From an uncultured Mitsuokella sp. (lineage in GTDB: Bacteria > Bacillota > Negativicutes > Selenomonadales > Selenomonadaceae), in the NCBI GenBank assembly GCA_900770895.1, contig CAAGMF010000186.1, forward strand, positions 1 through 24,614: a stretch of 24,614 bases of DNA. The letters are read 5' to 3'. Positions 1-8,349 of this stretch are shown here, piece by piece. Within the stretch, counting starts at the first letter, position 1; the number at the start of each line of letters is the position of its first letter. The position numbers and the translations under genes were made by a program. The notes below the pieces were generated by a model. The model ran no database searches. It saw only the letters and a program-made list of their open reading frames with translations, and was not told the DNA's origin.

Positions 1-56
1 TTATAGCAAATTAGCCCGCTGTTTGCCACTCCCCCTGTCAGACAGGGCGTTCCCGA
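1..56. other. Non-coding stretch downstream of priA
   Basis: These bases follow the priA stop codon and run to the window edge. They hold a perfect 7-bp inverted repeat (CCCTGTC at 33-39, GACAGGG at 41-47) and a looser one (GCAAA at 6-10 with TTTGC at 21-25). Neither is followed by a convincing T-run on the minus strand, so a terminator cannot be claimed. A further gene of the same operon may begin outside the window. Confidence 0.4.
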
Positions 57-2585
57 TCAGAGCGTGTTCAACGGATCGATATCGATAGCGACATCCGTGC
101 GCAGGTGCAGCTGCTCTGCCTGGAGGAACGCATGCACCGCCCGCATATCAGCGGTCTTTATGAGCACGACGAAGCGATATGTGCCCCGGAAGCAGGCAAT
201 GACGGCCGGGGCGGGGCCGGCGAGCTGCATCGTGAGCTTTTTCTCCTGATTGCCCGGATGTCCCAGGGGGACCATATTGTCGTGGAACTGCTGCTCGAAG
301 CGGTTGGCGAAATCTTCCGCGGCCTGACGTGCCTTCTGCTCATCATCCGCCTGGAACAGCAGCTTGATGAGCCGGCTGAACGGCGGATAAAAAAGCTGCC
401 AGCGCTGCTGCAGCTCGCGCTCATAAAAGCCGGCATAGTCCTGCGCCATGCCACAGCGCACGGCATAGTGCTCGGGATTGTACGTCTGGATGACGACATG
501 TCCCTCGCCCGTATGACGTCCGGCCCGGCCGGCCGTCTGCGTGATGAGCATGAAGCAGCGCTCTGCCGCGCGGAAGTCCGGCATGTTCAGCGCCGAATCG
601 GCACTGATGATGCCTACGGCGGTCACACTCGGTATGTCGTGCCCCTTGGCAACCATCTGCGTGCCGAGCAGGATGTCGTATTCGTGCCGCCGAAAGGCCG
701 TCAATATATCGCGATGAGCGAATTTCCGTCCCGTCGTGTCGCGGTCCATGCGTATGACGCGGGCCTGGGGCACCAGCTCATGCAGCTCCTGCTCCAGCTT
801 CTCGGTACCGGAGCCGAAATATTTGATGTAGCGGCTGCCGCACTGCGGGCAGATATCCGGCACCGGTTCGCGGATGTCGCAGTGATGACAGACGAGGCTG
901 CCGTTGCGATGATAGACGAGCGGCAGGCCGCACTCGCGGCATTTCATGACAGCACCGCAGGAGCGGCACATGACGAACGTCGAAAATCCACGGCGGTTCA
1001 GCATGATGATGGCCTGCTCCCGCCGCGCCAGCGTATCGCGTATGAGCTGCTCGAGCTCGCGCGATATGATATGGCGGTTGCCCATGGCCAGTTCGCGACG
1101 CATATCGACGCAGCGCACCCGCGGCAGCGGCAGGTCGCCGATGCGGTGCGGCATCGACAGCAGCGTCAGATTCCCCGCCCGGGCCCGGAAGAAGCTCTCG
1201 AGTGAAGGCGTCGCACTGCCGAGCAATAGTGCGGCACCATGGATGCGCGCCAGCTCGCCCGCCACGACGCGTGCGTGATAGCGTGGCGACTCATCCTGCT
1301 TGTACGAGGAATCCTGCTCCTCATCGATGACGATGAGCCCGATATCATCGAGAGGCGTGAACAGCGCCGAGCGCGCCCCGATGACGATGCCGGCCTCATG
1401 GCGCCGGGCCCGTATCATCGCATCATTGCGCTCCGCGAGCGACAGGCGGCTGTGCACGACGATGATATCGCGTGGAAAATAGGCTTTGAACGCAGTCACG
1501 ACCTGGCCGGTCAGGGCGATCTCCGGCACGAGCACGACGACCTGCCGCCCGAGCTCCCGCGTACGACGCGCAAGCTCGATATAGACCTGCGTCTTGCCGC
1601 TGCCCGTCACGCCCTGCAGCAGGAATCCATGATAGCGGTGCTCGCTGAGCACCGGCTCCACCGCCGCTACCACCCGCTGCTGGTCCGTCGACAGTGCGAA
1701 ATCATCGCGGCTGATGCCGGCCGGCAGCCGTCCCGGTTCTGCGGCGTAGCTGTCGCGCAGGACGCGGCGGCTCTGGATTTCTATGAGGCCGCCCGCAGCC
1801 AGATTCTTCATGGTTGCCAGCGATACGCCCTGCTCTTTCGCGGCAGCCTGCGTTATGCGTCCCTCCGGACTGTCTGCCAGCAGCTGAAGCAGCTTCTGCT
1901 GGGCTTTCTTGCGGCCCATGCCTGCCAGGAGTTCCGACGTCACTGGATGTGACAGTACCAGCACTTTCTCGTAGCGCGCCGCATCGCGTTTCTTCGCGGC
2001 GTAATCGCGACTCAGCACATGATACTGCAGCATACGCTCCAGAGCAGTATCGAGCGCATGCTCATCCGCGAATACGCTCCCCCCGTCTGCCTCGTCCCCG
2101 GCTGCCGACGACTCACAGCAGCGATGTTTCAGCTCGAGGCGACTCAGCGGCCCCTCAGCGGCGAGCAGGTCGTAGAGGTATTTATACTGCGGCATAGCCA
2201 GCAGCAGCTGCCCCTGCTCCGAGAGTCCGTATTCGGCCACATAGCGCACAGTGATCTTCAGTCCTGACTTGCCGGGCATGAACAGGCGCATCATCTCCGC
2301 CAGCGAGCACAGGTAGAACTCCGCCAGCCAGGCCGCCGCCTCGAGCATGCGCGGACTGAACCACGCCTCATCATCGACTGCCGCGATGATGTCCTTGAGC
2401 TTTATCCCGTCCGGCACCTGCTCCGGCAGCGCGACGACGAATCCCTCGACCTTGCGTCCGCCGAATGGCACGAAAACCCGCCAGCCGGGTCCTATGCCCC
2501 GCCTGGCAAGCTCCTCAGGCACATGATAGCTGAAAGCTTTCGCTATGCTCTTCACTGGTATATTTACAAAGACACTGGCTATCAA
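57..2585 (-). CDS. priA: Primosomal protein N', replication restart helicase PriA
   Basis: PriA is the superfamily 2 DNA helicase that recognises stalled forks and reloads the replicative helicase. The 842-residue product has the PriA N-terminal DNA-binding region (about 1-110), a Walker A motif GVTGSGKT at 325-332 and the DEEQ box at 421-424. It also has the eight-cysteine zinc-binding insert (C540, C543, C549, C552, C566, C569, C579, C582) and the helicase C-terminal motifs around GTQMVAKGHD and QTAGRAGR. The length is a little above the usual 730-810. The start is TTG: it lies inside the end of the histidine kinase gene (TTGA overlap of 4 bases), and the conserved N terminus begins only a few residues later, so no downstream start fits. 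It is thus translationally coupled to the kinase and has no promoter of its own that I can see. Confidence 0.97.
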   Translation of the reverse strand: MIASVFVNIPVKSIAKAFSYHVPEELARRGIGPGWRVFVPFGGRKVEGFVVALPEQVPDGIKLKDIIAAVDDEAWFSPRMLEAAAWLAEFYLCSLAEMMRLFMPGKSGLKITVRYVAEYGLSEQGQLLLAMPQYKYLYDLLAAEGPLSRLELKHRCCESSAAGDEADGGSVFADEHALDTALERMLQYHVLSRDYAAKKRDAARYEKVLVLSHPVTSELLAGMGRKKAQQKLLQLLADSPEGRITQAAAKEQGVSLATMKNLAAGGLIEIQSRRVLRDSYAAEPGRLPAGISRDDFALSTDQQRVVAAVEPVLSEHRYHGFLLQGVTGSGKTQVYIELARRTRELGRQVVVLVPEIALTGQVVTAFKAYFPRDIIVVHSRLSLAERNDAMIRARRHEAGIVIGARSALFTPLDDIGLIVIDEEQDSSYKQDESPRYHARVVAGELARIHGAALLLGSATPSLESFFRARAGNLTLLSMPHRIGDLPLPRVRCVDMRRELAMGNRHIISRELEQLIRDTLARREQAIIMLNRRGFSTFVMCRSCGAVMKCRECGLPLVYHRNGSLVCHHCDIREPVPDICPQCGSRYIKYFGSGTEKLEQELHELVPQARVIRMDRDTTGRKFAHRDILTAFRRHEYDILLGTQMVAKGHDIPSVTAVGIISADSALNMPDFRAAERCFMLITQTAGRAGRHTGEGHVVIQTYNPEHYAVRCGMAQDYAGFYERELQQRWQLFYPPFSRLIKLLFQADDEQKARQAAEDFANRFEQQFHDNMVPLGHPGNQEKKLTMQLAGPAPAVIACFRGTYRFVVLIKTADMRAVHAFLQAEQLHLRTDVAIDIDPLNTL

Positions 2586-4681
2586 TGTTGCTCTGTCCCA
2601 CCTTTGTCCTGATTCCCGCGGCGCTGCTCATCATATATGCCTATGAAATGCGACAGGGTACGCATGAGGTCCTGCATGACGAGCGGCTTCGTCAGATGGG
2701 CATTCATGCCGGCAGCTTTTGACTTTGCCTTGTCCTCCTTGAACGCGTTAGCCGAGAGCGCCACAATCGGCACGGCCTGAGCATCAGCGCGCGGGAGCGA
2801 CCGGATGGCCCTCGTCGCCTCCAGGCCGTCCATGACCGGCATCCGCACATCCATGAGTATCGCGTCGATGCTACCCGGGGCCGATTGCTCGAACACCTGG
2901 ACGCCCTGCCGGCCATTGCTCGCCGCTACGACGTCCAGCTTCTTGAGCTTCAACAGCGATGACACGATCTCGAGATTCAGCGGATTGTCTTCGCATACGA
3001 GTATGTGGTGCCCGGCCAGCGAAGCCTCGCTCTCCGCCTGAGTCTCAGGCTCAGCCATATGGCCTTCAGCCTGCTCGAGGAACAGCTCCGTCGTTATGAC
3101 CGTACCCTCGTTCACCTTCGATTTCACGGCAATCGTACCGCCCATGACATCCACGAGGCGCTTCGCTATCGAGAGGCCGAGTCCTGTCCCCATGGCTCCG
3201 GTCTGAGACATCGCATGTTCCTGCTCGAAGGGATTGAACATGCGCGGCTGGAACTCCTCGCTCATGCCCACGCCGGTATCGCTGACGATGAACCGGCACT
3301 TGCGCCGGCGCCCCTCGCGCTCCGGCAGCACCTGCGCCGTGAATGTGACCAGCCCTCCCTGCGGCGTGAACTTCACCGAATTCGACAGGAAATTCAGCAT
3401 GATCTTGCATGTCTTCAACACGTCGACACGTACGAGACCGAGTTCCTGCAGGTCGATATCCGCCCGGAATTCCACCCCTGCTTTCTGCGCCACGGCCTTT
3501 ACCGTTGTCAGCAGGTTATCGAATATATGCTGGGCCGGCACCGTGTCATAGTCCATTTTCACCTTATCACTGGCCAGGCGCGATATATCGAGCGTATCAT
3601 TCACGAGGTCGAGCAGGAACTCGCCTGACTGCTTGATCTTCGCGATGTATTCCTGGACCCGCTGCGGGTTGTCGGCACACTGCTGGGCGAGCTCGACGAA
3701 GCCCAGGATCCCGTTCAGCGGCGTGCGCATGTCATGACTGACATTCGACATGAACTCCATCTTGACCGCGTCGGCATGCTCGATCTTCTTGATATTCTCA
3801 TGGAGCTCATGGTTGAGCTCCATGATCCTCTGCCGCTGCTGATATTCATCAGTGACATCCTCGAAACTGCCGACGAGACCGACGATCTTGCCATTTTCTA
3901 TAATCGGACTCTTGCTGGCCAGGATATCGCGCATCTGGCCGTGACTCCGGCAATACCCGTGCACCCGGCAGGTCGAGTTGCCGGTCTGCAGCACCCAGGC
4001 TTCATCATCGCGGAACGGCGCATCATCATCGTGCCAGCCCATTTCCTCATCCGTCTTGCCGATGATGACGGCCTCTGATGGGAAGCCATAGTAGTCGAGA
4101 AATGCCTTGTTCGCGCCGAGGAAGCGGCGTTCCGAATCCTTCCAGAACAATGCCGTCTGCGTCGTTGCCAGTATCTTCTCCAGCAGGAGGTTCAGATGAT
4201 GGTGGCTGTGAGCGATTTCATAGCTCACATTCTGTCCATACGTCACATGTACACTGTTCACCGAAAGCAACGGCCCCATGCCAGCCTGCATCTGAGCCTC
4301 GATGCCCGACATGACCCACGTGTACCCATCAGCCGCAGGTTTGCGGAGCCGGTAGCTGATCTGCCGATATGTGCCGGGATGCTCGCAGCAGGCCTGCAGA
4401 GCCCGGCGCACGCGCTCGACATCATCAGGATGCACATGCTCGGACAGTGGTTTCTCAAGGAATGCTTTTGTCTCACGTACTCCCTGTCCGATGAGCTTGC
4501 ACATGCCCTCCGATACATGGATCACCTGCATATGCGTCTTCAGGCAGCGCGCGATGAACAGCGGCACTTTGACTTTGCTCACGCTATCCGGAACCATATC
4601 CTCGTACAGCATACACCCTTCACCCTTCTCACCTATCATTCCACTGGAAGCACAGTCCCCGCCATTCTTCCACCATTCCAT
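2582..4681 (-). CDS. Cytoplasmic hybrid sensor histidine kinase with receiver domain
   Basis: A 699-residue hybrid two-component kinase. In order: a PAS-like region (about 40-145), a second PAS domain (about 165-280), a HisKA domain with the phospho-accepting His316 in SHDMRTPLNG, and an HATPase domain. The HATPase carries an N box around LNFLSNSVKF (about 430-438), G1 DTGVGM (468-473) and G2 GTGLGLSIAKRL (498-509). A C-terminal receiver domain has acidic Asp565, phospho-acceptor Asp611 and Lys665. There is no signal peptide or membrane segment, so it should sense an internal signal. The open frame begins at 4681, but the likely -10 box at 4702-4707 leaves only about 14 bases before that ATG. 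The ATG at 4612, behind GAAGGG-like sequence, is a credible alternative (residue 24). No separate response regulator or Hpt protein is adjacent. It overlaps priA by 4 bases. Confidence 0.93.
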   Translation of the reverse strand: MEWWKNGGDCASSGMIGEKGEGCMLYEDMVPDSVSKVKVPLFIARCLKTHMQVIHVSEGMCKLIGQGVRETKAFLEKPLSEHVHPDDVERVRRALQACCEHPGTYRQISYRLRKPAADGYTWVMSGIEAQMQAGMGPLLSVNSVHVTYGQNVSYEIAHSHHHLNLLLEKILATTQTALFWKDSERRFLGANKAFLDYYGFPSEAVIIGKTDEEMGWHDDDAPFRDDEAWVLQTGNSTCRVHGYCRSHGQMRDILASKSPIIENGKIVGLVGSFEDVTDEYQQRQRIMELNHELHENIKKIEHADAVKMEFMSNVSHDMRTPLNGILGFVELAQQCADNPQRVQEYIAKIKQSGEFLLDLVNDTLDISRLASDKVKMDYDTVPAQHIFDNLLTTVKAVAQKAGVEFRADIDLQELGLVRVDVLKTCKIMLNFLSNSVKFTPQGGLVTFTAQVLPEREGRRRKCRFIVSDTGVGMSEEFQPRMFNPFEQEHAMSQTGAMGTGLGLSIAKRLVDVMGGTIAVKSKVNEGTVITTELFLEQAEGHMAEPETQAESEASLAGHHILVCEDNPLNLEIVSSLLKLKKLDVVAASNGRQGVQVFEQSAPGSIDAILMDVRMPVMDGLEATRAIRSLPRADAQAVPIVALSANAFKEDKAKSKAAGMNAHLTKPLVMQDLMRTLSHFIGIYDEQRRGNQDKGGTEQH

Positions 4682-4701
4682 CCCGATTGGTATCTATATA
4701 G

Positions 4702-4729
4702 ATTATACAACAAGCCGGAAGAAAGTAAA
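4702..4729 (-). promoter_or_regulatory. Probable sigma-A-type promoter for the kinase-priA pair
   Basis: On the minus strand a TATAAT -10 box (4702-4707) lies 16 bases below a TTTACT -35-like box (4724-4729, four of six consensus bases). Transcription would start near 4695. This arrangement favours a kinase start downstream of 4681. Confidence 0.6.
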
Positions 4730-4748
4730 AGACGGCATCATACCAGAA

Positions 4749-4776
4749 AGAGCCACGAAAAATACATCGTGGCTCT
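4749..4776 (-). terminator. Hairpin terminator after the 234-residue motility-like gene
   Basis: A perfect 10-bp stem (AGAGCCACGA at 4749-4758 with TCGTGGCTCT at 4767-4776) closes an 8-base loop, 34 bases past the stop codon of the upstream gene. On the minus strand the stem runs into a short, interrupted T tract (CTCTTTCT), so termination strength is uncertain. Confidence 0.65.
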
Positions 4777-4810
4777 CACTGACATCCGTATGATGTTGTT
4801 TGTTCCAGGT

Positions 4811-5515
4811 TCAGCTCTGCGCTGCAGTTGATGCAGCTGATGATGCCGATCCATCCGTATCCGCAGCCGACGTATCCGTCGTACCGGAATTCAGCTGGGC
4901 ATAGAGGTCCGTGAATTTCTTCGTGATGGCATCATGCGTATCCTGCGTGATCTGGGGCATGCTGTCATCGCCTGTGGCATCTTTCCACGACAGGCCGGCC
5001 TGCTCGAAGCCTTTCTCTATAGCCGCCTGCATGCTCTGGAGCTTCGTCGTGTCATTGCCCGCTATAGCCGTCGCCATATCGAATATGCGGCCAGCCACCG
5101 CGTTGACCGACCAGTCGCCGCCATCAGACACCGCCTGCTGTGCCTCCTCCGGCGTCGTGGCCACGGCCGGCAGCGCGAACTTCGACGTGTCGATCATGAG
5201 ACCACCGAAATTCAGCTGGCCGATGCCCTGATCCATCCAGCCCTGCAGCTTCAGATTCTGCTCCGTCATCGTCTGGATCATGATCTGGTAGCTCTTGTCG
5301 ATGCCCTGCTGCAGCGTATCAATCTGATCGCTCGTGAGCCCCTTGATCGCCTGAGAGGCCGTCTGGGCAGCCGAGATGTCGAGCGAATATGCCTGGCTGC
5401 TGTCCGTCACCTGGCCGCCCTGCTCGGCTGCAGCGCCAGCCTTGCTCTGTGCTGTCGTCTTCGTGCTCAGGGTCGCATTCTGCGAGACGACCTGCGATAT
5501 CATTCCTACATCCAT
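4811..5515 (-). CDS. Putative motility-associated protein, DUF5610-like
   Basis: A 234-residue protein with no signal peptide or membrane helix. Residues 1-45 are Ser/Thr/Ala/Gln-rich and low in complexity. Residues 55-110 look helical. A conserved-looking core (about 131-207) has the pattern GGDWSVNAVAGRIFDMA, then an AIEKGF helix, then the THDAITKKFTDLYAQL helix. From memory this resembles the DUF5610-like family seen in flagellated bacteria, and the very N terminus recalls small YjfB-type motility proteins. Neither assignment is secure. The tail is Asp/Ser/Ala-rich. The ATG start is well supported by the AAGGAGG ribosome-binding site 8 bases upstream. The gene stands alone between two hairpins and has a near-consensus promoter, so it is probably regulated separately from its neighbours. 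Its biochemical function is unknown. Confidence 0.7.
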   Translation of the reverse strand: MDVGMISQVVSQNATLSTKTTAQSKAGAAAEQGGQVTDSSQAYSLDISAAQTASQAIKGLTSDQIDTLQQGIDKSYQIMIQTMTEQNLKLQGWMDQGIGQLNFGGLMIDTSKFALPAVATTPEEAQQAVSDGGDWSVNAVAGRIFDMATAIAGNDTTKLQSMQAAIEKGFEQAGLSWKDATGDDSMPQITQDTHDAITKKFTDLYAQLNSGTTDTSAADTDGSASSAASTAAQS

Positions 5516-5587
5516 GTTTCTTCCTCCTTACCCGCGCGCGGCGTATCCCTCGCCGACGCATAGATACAGCGACTATATTCTATCTTG

Positions 5588-5616
5588 ATTATACCGCATC
5601 CGGTCGGGGAAGACAA
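5588..5616 (-). promoter_or_regulatory. Strong sigma-A-type promoter for the 234-residue gene
   Basis: Minus-strand TTGTCT (5611-5616), a 17-base spacer and a perfect TATAAT (5588-5593). The predicted start near 5581 gives a leader of about 65 bases ending in an AAGGAGG ribosome-binding site. The -35 box touches the T-run (5617-5624 region) that follows the wzz terminator hairpin. Confidence 0.75.
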
Positions 5617-5631
5617 TAAAAAACCTGCAGA

Positions 5632-5668
5632 AAGGGGTGGGAAAAAGCAGTGCCTTTTCCCACCCCTT
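5632..5668 (-). terminator. Hairpin terminator after wzz
   Basis: A perfect 14-bp inverted repeat (AAGGGGTGGGAAAA at 5632-5645, TTTTCCCACCCCTT at 5655-5668) with a 9-base loop begins 26 bases past the wzz stop. On the minus strand a six-T run follows after about 10 bases. The stem is also symmetric enough to act on plus-strand transcripts, though no T-run follows there. Confidence 0.8.
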
Positions 5669-5694
5669 GATTCCATATGTATGACCGGTATCGA

Positions 5695-7041
5695 TCAGAC
5701 CGTCTCGCGCTTGTAGAGCACGAGGCTGTAGCCGAACGCCACCATGGCGCCCAGGACGAAGCCGATCGCTGTTATGAGCTTCTTGCGCGGGAAGGACGGA
5801 CGGTCCTCGCGCGGCAGATTAGCCTCATCTACGACCTGGATATCCATGGATTCCATGGCTTCCTTGATCTTGTCATTCTCACTCTCTTTGACGAGGTTCA
5901 CATAGATCTGATTCTTTATATCAGCATCGCGCTGGAGCTGCATGTACTCGATGACTGCCGATGGATAGTCGCCCATCTCGTTCTGTTTCTCATTTCGTTT
6001 TGCCGATAAAGCATCTATGCTGGCCTTCGATACCGCCAATCCTACCTCAGCCTGGGCCTCCTGCTCGAACAGCTTGGCCTGAGCTGGATTCAGACTCGAG
6101 GCATGGCTGGCGACCGAGGCCTGGACCTCGTTGCTCAGGCTCGACTGCAGATCGGCGAGCTGTGATTCGGCCGCCTTTACGCTCGGATGTTCCTCCGTGT
6201 ACTGCTGGCGCAGGCCGACGAGTTCCACCTGCTTGCTGACGATCTGCGAGCGTATGCCGGCGACCGTCGGATTATCGTTGATGTTGTAGCTCAACGAGCC
6301 CGCATTGATCTCATTCAGCTTGGCCTTGGTTGCAGCGAGACTCGCCTGACCGGTCTGTTGCGCGACTTCCTGAGAGCTGATGGCATCATCATAGCCTTTC
6401 AGCTGTCCGACGAGGACCTTGGCCTGCTCCTCCGGGCTGTATATCTTATGATCGCGCTGGTAGTCGGCGAACTTCTGCTGCGCATCCTCTGCTTCCTGCT
6501 TCGTCGTCGCGATGCGGTCATCGAGGAACTTCAGCAGCAGGCTCTGCGTCTGCTGGCTCTTGTCCGTCTGCAGAGCGAGGAAATTATCGACGACTGCCTG
6601 CGATATCATCTGAGCTTCTTCCGGCGTCTTGCCCGTCGCCGTAACCTCGATGAGGTTCGTCTGCTTCGTGTTCTTTATGTCGAGGTATTTCTTGGCGAAA
6701 TCTTTCGGCTCCGGTATCTTATCCTCGTCCTCCCACTCCATGCTGTCGATGATCGGCTGCAGGACCGAGCGCGACTTCATGAGCTCCATGTAGTTCGTCA
6801 CAGGCGAGGATGCAGATCCGCCCACGCCCAGCATAGCAGCTGCGGCCGCAGCACCGCTCATCCCCTGACTATCACGCGTCTGCACGAGCGTCGTCGACTC
6901 GTATTTCTTCGGCAGTATGAACGAAACGATGAGCGCCACCACTGTAAAGCCGATGACGATTATACTCAGTTTCTTCTTATGCCGGGCCATGACGCCTGCC
7001 AGGCGCCCGAGGTCGATGCTTTCTTCTTCGTTCTGTTCCAC
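5695..7041 (-). CDS. Wzz/GNVR-type polysaccharide chain-length determinant protein
   Basis: A polysaccharide co-polymerase-type protein of the inner membrane that would set the chain length of surface polysaccharide made by a Wzy polymerase. It has an N-terminal cytoplasmic tip, a first transmembrane helix (about 25-43), a large helical periplasmic region and a second helix near the C terminus (about 421-443). The second helix is preceded by the proline-rich LPREDRPSFPRKK motif typical of the family. There is no C-terminal tyrosine-kinase domain. The frame stays open to a TTG at 7074. I prefer the GTG at 7041 (448 residues), because AAAGGAG sits 7 bases upstream and the protein then begins right at the conserved N-terminal stretch. 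It is the last gene of the rsmD-coaD operon, 107 bases after the coiled-coil gene. No glycosyltransferase or polymerase is adjacent. Confidence 0.9.
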   Translation of the reverse strand: MEQNEEESIDLGRLAGVMARHKKKLSIIVIGFTVVALIVSFILPKKYESTTLVQTRDSQGMSGAAAAAAMLGVGGSASSPVTNYMELMKSRSVLQPIIDSMEWEDEDKIPEPKDFAKKYLDIKNTKQTNLIEVTATGKTPEEAQMISQAVVDNFLALQTDKSQQTQSLLLKFLDDRIATTKQEAEDAQQKFADYQRDHKIYSPEEQAKVLVGQLKGYDDAISSQEVAQQTGQASLAATKAKLNEINAGSLSYNINDNPTVAGIRSQIVSKQVELVGLRQQYTEEHPSVKAAESQLADLQSSLSNEVQASVASHASSLNPAQAKLFEQEAQAEVGLAVSKASIDALSAKRNEKQNEMGDYPSAVIEYMQLQRDADIKNQIYVNLVKESENDKIKEAMESMDIQVVDEANLPREDRPSFPRKKLITAIGFVLGAMVAFGYSLVLYKRETV

Positions 7042-7148
7042 TCTCTTACTCCTTTTCCTCCAGCTGGATAACAATCCCCAATAACTGAATCCCCTGGCTG
7101 TCAGTCAGCCTGATATTTCCTGTACATACCTATACAATCTATCATCAT
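7042..7148 (-). other. Gap between coiled-coil gene and wzz, with small hairpin
   Basis: 107 bases without a gene. They contain a short inverted repeat (minus-strand GGCTG-ACTGA-CAGCC) with no T-run, the AAAGGAG site for wzz, and no promoter I can score well. A hairpin here could modulate read-through or mRNA stability into wzz, but this is speculative. Confidence 0.3.
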
Positions 7149-7844
7149 TCAGATTGCGGTAACGCCCTGCTGCTCGACAGCCGCTGCCTGCTGCTGCAAC
7201 TGTGCCTGAGCCTCCGCCTGGCGCGCACTCAGCACCCCGGCTGATTGCTGAGCCTTCTGCCGGCTGTCAGCCGCCGTCTTGTCCAGATTGCTCTTGACCT
7301 GGCTCAGCACCTGCTCCGACTTATGGAAGCTGTTCGCTATGTCTATGATCTGCTGGAACGTATTCTGGAATTCATCCATCGTCTTGCCGAAAGCCTCGGC
7401 ATTGTACGCATTCACCTGGGCTGCATAGTCATCAGCCTCAGCCCGCATCTTCGCCGCGTAGTCATCGGCCTCCGAGCGCTTGCGCTCCGCCTCTGCCTGC
7501 GCCTCCTGCACGAGATGCTTGCCATGCTCCTCGGACTGCTGGATGATTTCCTTCGCCCGGGCCTTGGCATGCTGGACGGTCTCCGTCTGGTCAGTGATGC
7601 GGTCGGCCTGACGCTTGGCCTCATCCTTGATGCGTTTGGCTTCGCTCTTGGCATCCGATAGGATGCGGGCCCGCTCCTTCTTTATCTTATCCGCCTCAGC
7701 CAGCTCGAGCGGCAGATCGTGGCGCAGCTGCTCAACATAGTGGACGAGATCGGTATCATTGACAAGAGTACGCGATACGAGCGGTACGCGACGGGCATCG
7801 ACAACCAGCTCTTCTATTTTTTCCAATGCTTCTTTTACTGACAT
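7149..7844 (-). CDS. Coiled-coil protein of the coaD neighbourhood, function unknown
   Basis: A 231-residue cytoplasmic protein with no membrane segment. Residues 1-45 form a conserved-looking head (EALEKIEELVVDARRVP and a LVNDTDLVHYVEQL helix). Residues 50-150 are a long charged coiled coil rich in Ala/Glu/Lys/Arg. Residues 150-185 form a second helical element, and the tail is Gln/Ala-rich. The pattern resembles proteins annotated loosely as DivIVA-like or ATP-synthase-b-like that sit beside coaD in many Clostridia-lineage genomes; I recall that association but cannot check it. The annotation as an ATP synthase subunit would be wrong, since there is no membrane anchor. Its ATG lies inside the 3' end of coaD (10-base overlap), so translation is coupled. 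A role in cell-shape or division scaffolding is possible but unproven. Confidence 0.75.
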   Translation of the reverse strand: MSVKEALEKIEELVVDARRVPLVSRTLVNDTDLVHYVEQLRHDLPLELAEADKIKKERARILSDAKSEAKRIKDEAKRQADRITDQTETVQHAKARAKEIIQQSEEHGKHLVQEAQAEAERKRSEADDYAAKMRAEADDYAAQVNAYNAEAFGKTMDEFQNTFQQIIDIANSFHKSEQVLSQVKSNLDKTAADSRQKAQQSAGVLSARQAEAQAQLQQQAAAVEQQGVTAI

Positions 7845-8335
7845 ATAGAATTTACATCCTTTCGTCTATCTATGAGAGCCTGTTCGACGCATGCCGGCAC
7901 CAGCCCATGAATATCCCCGTTGAACCTGTAGAGCTCACGCACACCGGACGAGCTGAGGAATCCATACTCGGGACGGGCCATGAGCAGCACCGTATCGATA
8001 TCCGGTGCCAGGCGGGCATTCATCGCAGCCTCACGCTGCTCATAATCGAGATCGCCCGCCGAACGCACCCCGCGGATGATCAGGTGCGCATCCACACGAC
8101 GCATATAGTCGGTCAACAGACCAGAGAACGACGTGACACGTGCATTCCCGATATGGGCCACCGACTCCTCAAGCAGGGCAACGCGCTGCTCGACCGGCAG
8201 GAATCCCTGCTTGTTCACATTGTGGAACACGCATATGATGAGCTCGTCCACCATGCGGCTGGCGCGCTCGAATATATCAATATGCCCGCAGGTAACAGGA
8301 TCGAAACTGCCTGAGCATACTGCCTTTCTCACCAT
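7835..8335 (-). CDS. coaD: Phosphopantetheine adenylyltransferase CoaD
   Basis: Catalyses the fourth step of coenzyme A synthesis, joining AMP from ATP to 4'-phosphopantetheine. The nucleotidyltransferase signature GSFDPVTCGHID is at the N terminus, where the second part is the TxGH-type motif. The C-terminal SSSGVREL ATP-binding motif is also present. The frame can extend to a GTG at 8353, but GGAGGG lies just before the ATG at 8335, giving 166 residues, the usual family size. The start is 14 bases after the rsmD stop and the 3' end overlaps the next gene by 10 bases. The rsmD-coaD order is a common arrangement in bacteria. Confidence 0.96.
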   Translation of the reverse strand: MVRKAVCSGSFDPVTCGHIDIFERASRMVDELIICVFHNVNKQGFLPVEQRVALLEESVAHIGNARVTSFSGLLTDYMRRVDAHLIIRGVRSAGDLDYEQREAAMNARLAPDIDTVLLMARPEYGFLSSSGVRELYRFNGDIHGLVPACVEQALIDRRKDVNSICQ

Positions 8336-8349
8336 GAATCCCTCCGCTC

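Noticed and set aside
105..1205. 366-codon plus-strand open frame opposite priA
   Set aside because: It is antisense to the conserved helicase core and zinc motif of PriA.
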